From the NCBI GenBank assembly GCA_965658225.1, contig CBFHRK010000041.1, forward strand, positions 1 to 17,853: a stretch of DNA of 17,853 nucleotides, written 5' to 3'. This stretch comes from ECT2AJA-044 sp965658225. Its GTDB lineage: Bacteria > Bacteroidota > Bacteroidia > Flavobacteriales > ECT2AJA-044. Of the stretch, positions 16,402 to 17,853 are shown piece by piece. Made by a program: the position numbers and the translations under genes. The notes under the pieces were generated by a model that saw nothing but the letters and a program-made list of their open reading frames with translations, did no database searches and was not told the DNA's origin. How positions within the stretch are numbered: the first letter of the stretch is position 1; each line of letters starts with the position of its first letter.

Positions 16402-16409
16402 TACCTTTG
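16402..16409 (+). promoter_or_regulatory. Candidate -7 box for nrnA, five bases before the start codon
   Basis: TACCTTTG is an exact TAnnTTTG match with five bases between its G and ATG 16415. No TTG-type -33 element is evident at the usual distance. Its position also argues against the more upstream GTG 16343 and ATG 16391 starts. Confidence 0.5.
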
Positions 16410-16414
16410 AAGAC

Positions 16415-17431
16415 ATGGAAAAAGCCGCACTCGACAAACTTATATCCTTCTTTTCGGAGCAGCATAATGTAGTTATTACTACGCACAAGAATCCCGATGG
16501 TGACGCCATGGGGTCCTCCTTAGCCGTAGCACGCTATCTCCAAAAGAAAAAGCAACTCGTTACCGTTATAGCACCTACAGATTACCCCGACTTTCTTCAT
16601 TGGTTACCGGGAAATAACAATGTCATCGTACATACGGACGATCAGGAACGAGCGAACGGAATCATTGAAAAAGCCGATTTAATTATTTGCCTCGATTTCA
16701 ATACCCTCAGCAGAATTGGGGAAATGGAAGAGCCGGTCCGAAGAAGTTCAGCTGTGAAAATGATGATCGACCATCATCAACAACCCGAACAGTTCGCGGC
16801 CTACACTATTAGTGAACCAGAGATTTGCTCCACTTGTCAGCTCGTATTCGAATGGATGGTTGACATGGGCGATAAAGCGTTGATCGACAAAGAAATAGCT
16901 ACCTGTATCTATACTGGAATCATGACAGACACTGGGAGCTTTAGGTTCCCCTCGACCACCGCTCGAACACACAGAATAGTAGCCGATTTAATTGAGTTTG
17001 GCGCAAACGGTGCCGATATCTACAATCGCGTAATGGACGGGAGTAGTGAATCGAGAATCCGATTACTGGGTTTTGCCTTGAGCGAAAAGCTTCGGGTACT
17101 ACCGGAATACAAAACAGCTTATATCAGTTTATCAGCAGAAGAGTTAGAACGATTCAATTTCCAAAAAGGGGATACAGAAGGGTTCGTGAATTACGCCTTA
17201 TCCGTTAAAGGAATTCTTTTCGCGGCCATTTTTATGGACAAGGATGATCTTCGCAAAGTATCGTTTCGATCGAAAGGAGATTGGGACGTCAACCTTTTCG
17301 CACGAGCACATTTCAATGGTGGAGGCCATAAGAATGCCGCGGGTGGAGCCAGTGATCTACCCTTAGACGAAACGCTCCAAAAATTCGTTGACCTTCTGCC
17401 ACAGTATCGAAAAGAATTAAGTCAAGAATAA
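16415..17431 (+). CDS. nrnA: DHH-family oligoribonuclease / pAp phosphatase (NrnA type)
   Basis: Degrades short RNA oligonucleotides to mononucleotides and, in characterised NrnA enzymes, also dephosphorylates 3'-phosphoadenosine 5'-phosphate. From ATG 16415 the protein is 338 residues, as expected. DHH motifs are all present: THKNPDGDA (His24, Asp28, Asp30), ICLDFN (Asp94), MIDHHQQPEQF (Asp119-His120-His121) and GIMTDTGSFRF (Asp172). The C-terminal DHHA1 domain ends with the substrate-binding GGGHKNAAGG (about 302-311). In-frame starts at GTG 16343 and ATG 16391 exist but would add residues unlike the family N-terminus. Its stop shares one base with the start of the GldI-like gene, so the two form an operon. 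Confidence 0.95.
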   Translation: MEKAALDKLISFFSEQHNVVITTHKNPDGDAMGSSLAVARYLQKKKQLVTVIAPTDYPDFLHWLPGNNNVIVHTDDQERANGIIEKADLIICLDFNTLSRIGEMEEPVRRSSAVKMMIDHHQQPEQFAAYTISEPEICSTCQLVFEWMVDMGDKALIDKEIATCIYTGIMTDTGSFRFPSTTARTHRIVADLIEFGANGADIYNRVMDGSSESRIRLLGFALSEKLRVLPEYKTAYISLSAEELERFNFQKGDTEGFVNYALSVKGILFAAIFMDKDDLRKVSFRSKGDWDVNLFARAHFNGGGHKNAAGGASDLPLDETLQKFVDLLPQYRKELSQE

Positions 17432-17853
17432 TGATGCGAAGTTTATTGGCCGCAACCCTTTTAGTGCTCACGGTTTCAGGGTGCACATCGTGCAGTAATC
17501 AGAAGAAAGTAGAGGAAGCACAGCAGCAACAAGCAGAAGATATTATCGAAGCGAATCGACGAATTCTCGAAGAGGAAACACGTCGAATTGACACCTATAT
17601 AAAGGAGCGAAATCTAGAAATGGAGCGAAGTCGTACAGGACTTCGCTATCAAATCGAGCCGTTAGGCTCCGGACCAACGCCCAAAACGGGCGAGGTAGCA
17701 ACCATTGAATATACCACTCATTTTATTGACGGGACACTGCTTGGACCCGAGGAAAAAAGCACCATGAATATTTGGGTCAATCAAGACTATACTATTCGCG
17801 GATTGCTTGAAGGAGTACAAATGCTTCGGGTTGGGGATAATGCGAAGTTTATA
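17431..17853 (+). CDS. FKBP-type peptidyl-prolyl isomerase lipoprotein, GldI-like (5' part)
   Basis: A frame open to the right edge, 141 codons seen, starting ATG 17431 (overlapping the nrnA stop in TAATG) or ATG 17434. The N-terminus is a lipoprotein signal: MMRSLLAATLLVLTVSGC, with the VSGC lipobox and a lipidated Cys18. A Gln/Glu/Arg-rich, probably helical linker follows (about 22-65). Then comes the start of an FKBP fold: TGLRYQIEPLGSG (about 69-81), GEVATIEYTTHFIDGTLL (about 87-104) and IRGLLEGVQMLRVGDNAKFI (about 122-141), the last matching the family's W/L-E-G-x-x-x-M-x-x-G core. Placement directly after a DHH phosphoesterase resembles gldI of gliding flavobacteria, but other FKBP lipoproteins look alike, so I give no symbol. 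It probably folds proteins in the periplasm or at the outer membrane. Confidence 0.82.
   Translation, partial: MMRSLLAATLLVLTVSGCTSCSNQKKVEEAQQQQAEDIIEANRRILEEETRRIDTYIKERNLEMERSRTGLRYQIEPLGSGPTPKTGEVATIEYTTHFIDGTLLGPEEKSTMNIWVNQDYTIRGLLEGVQMLRVGDNAKFI

Noticed and set aside
16327..16509. N-terminal extension of ndk to a 200-residue protein
   Set aside because: The added residues are unlike nucleoside diphosphate kinases, would overlap nrnA on the opposite strand and would read through the ndk promoter-like box.
1..17853. Mobile elements, CRISPR arrays, tRNA or rRNA genes, toxin-antitoxin or defence systems
   Set aside because: No transposase or integrase motifs, spaced repeats, tRNA cloverleaf or defence-type domains were seen on either strand.

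Overview
The window reads as a chromosomal segment of a Bacteroidota bacterium, most likely from Flavobacteriales. The evidence is a giant secreted protease with a type IX secretion (T9SS) sorting domain, a DUF2911 protein, a recF-dciA pair, an FKBP-type lipoprotein resembling GldI, and promoter-like TAnnTTTG boxes (the Bacteroidota -7 element) in place of E. coli-type signals. Few genes show a clear Shine-Dalgarno sequence, as is usual in this phylum. I see no tRNA, rRNA, CRISPR array, insertion sequence or phage gene. Gene density is high, and no gene-free stretch exceeds about 115 bases.

Layout from left to right. Bases 1-563 carry the 3' part of a cyclic-di-AMP synthase gene, followed by a hairpin terminator that serves both strands. 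Bases 613-7139 are a block of three minus-strand genes for exported proteins: a DUF1579-like protein, a GH113-like glycoside hydrolase coupled to it by an ATGA overlap, and a 1646-residue subtilisin-family protease with PKD-like modules and a T9SS tail. Bases 7192-11508 are a tight plus-strand operon: an exported PIG-L/LmbE-type deacetylase with a glutamine-amidotransferase-like C-terminus, a 40-residue single-helix membrane protein that is easily missed, and a sodium:solute symporter whose start overlaps the stop of the small gene. The symporter meets a convergent MarC-family gene in a shared TTAA.

Bases 12238-14356 are minus-strand: a membrane TPR protein and lumazine synthase (ribH) one base apart, then a DUF2911 protein with its own downstream terminator. 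Bases 14472-15853 hold recF and a DUF721/DciA-like gene overlapping by ATGA. A bidirectional terminator separates these from ndk (minus strand). ndk is divergent from nrnA, a DHH-family oligoribonuclease/PAP phosphatase, which is followed with a one-base overlap by the GldI-like lipoprotein cut off at the window edge.

Most of this is housekeeping or typical envelope and secretion content. The items that most deserve a second look are the 40-residue protein coupled to the symporter, and three genes (recF, ndk, nrnA) whose -7-like box sits only 5-6 bases before an essentially forced start codon, which predicts leaderless or nearly leaderless mRNAs. I found no convincing wholly new multi-gene system.
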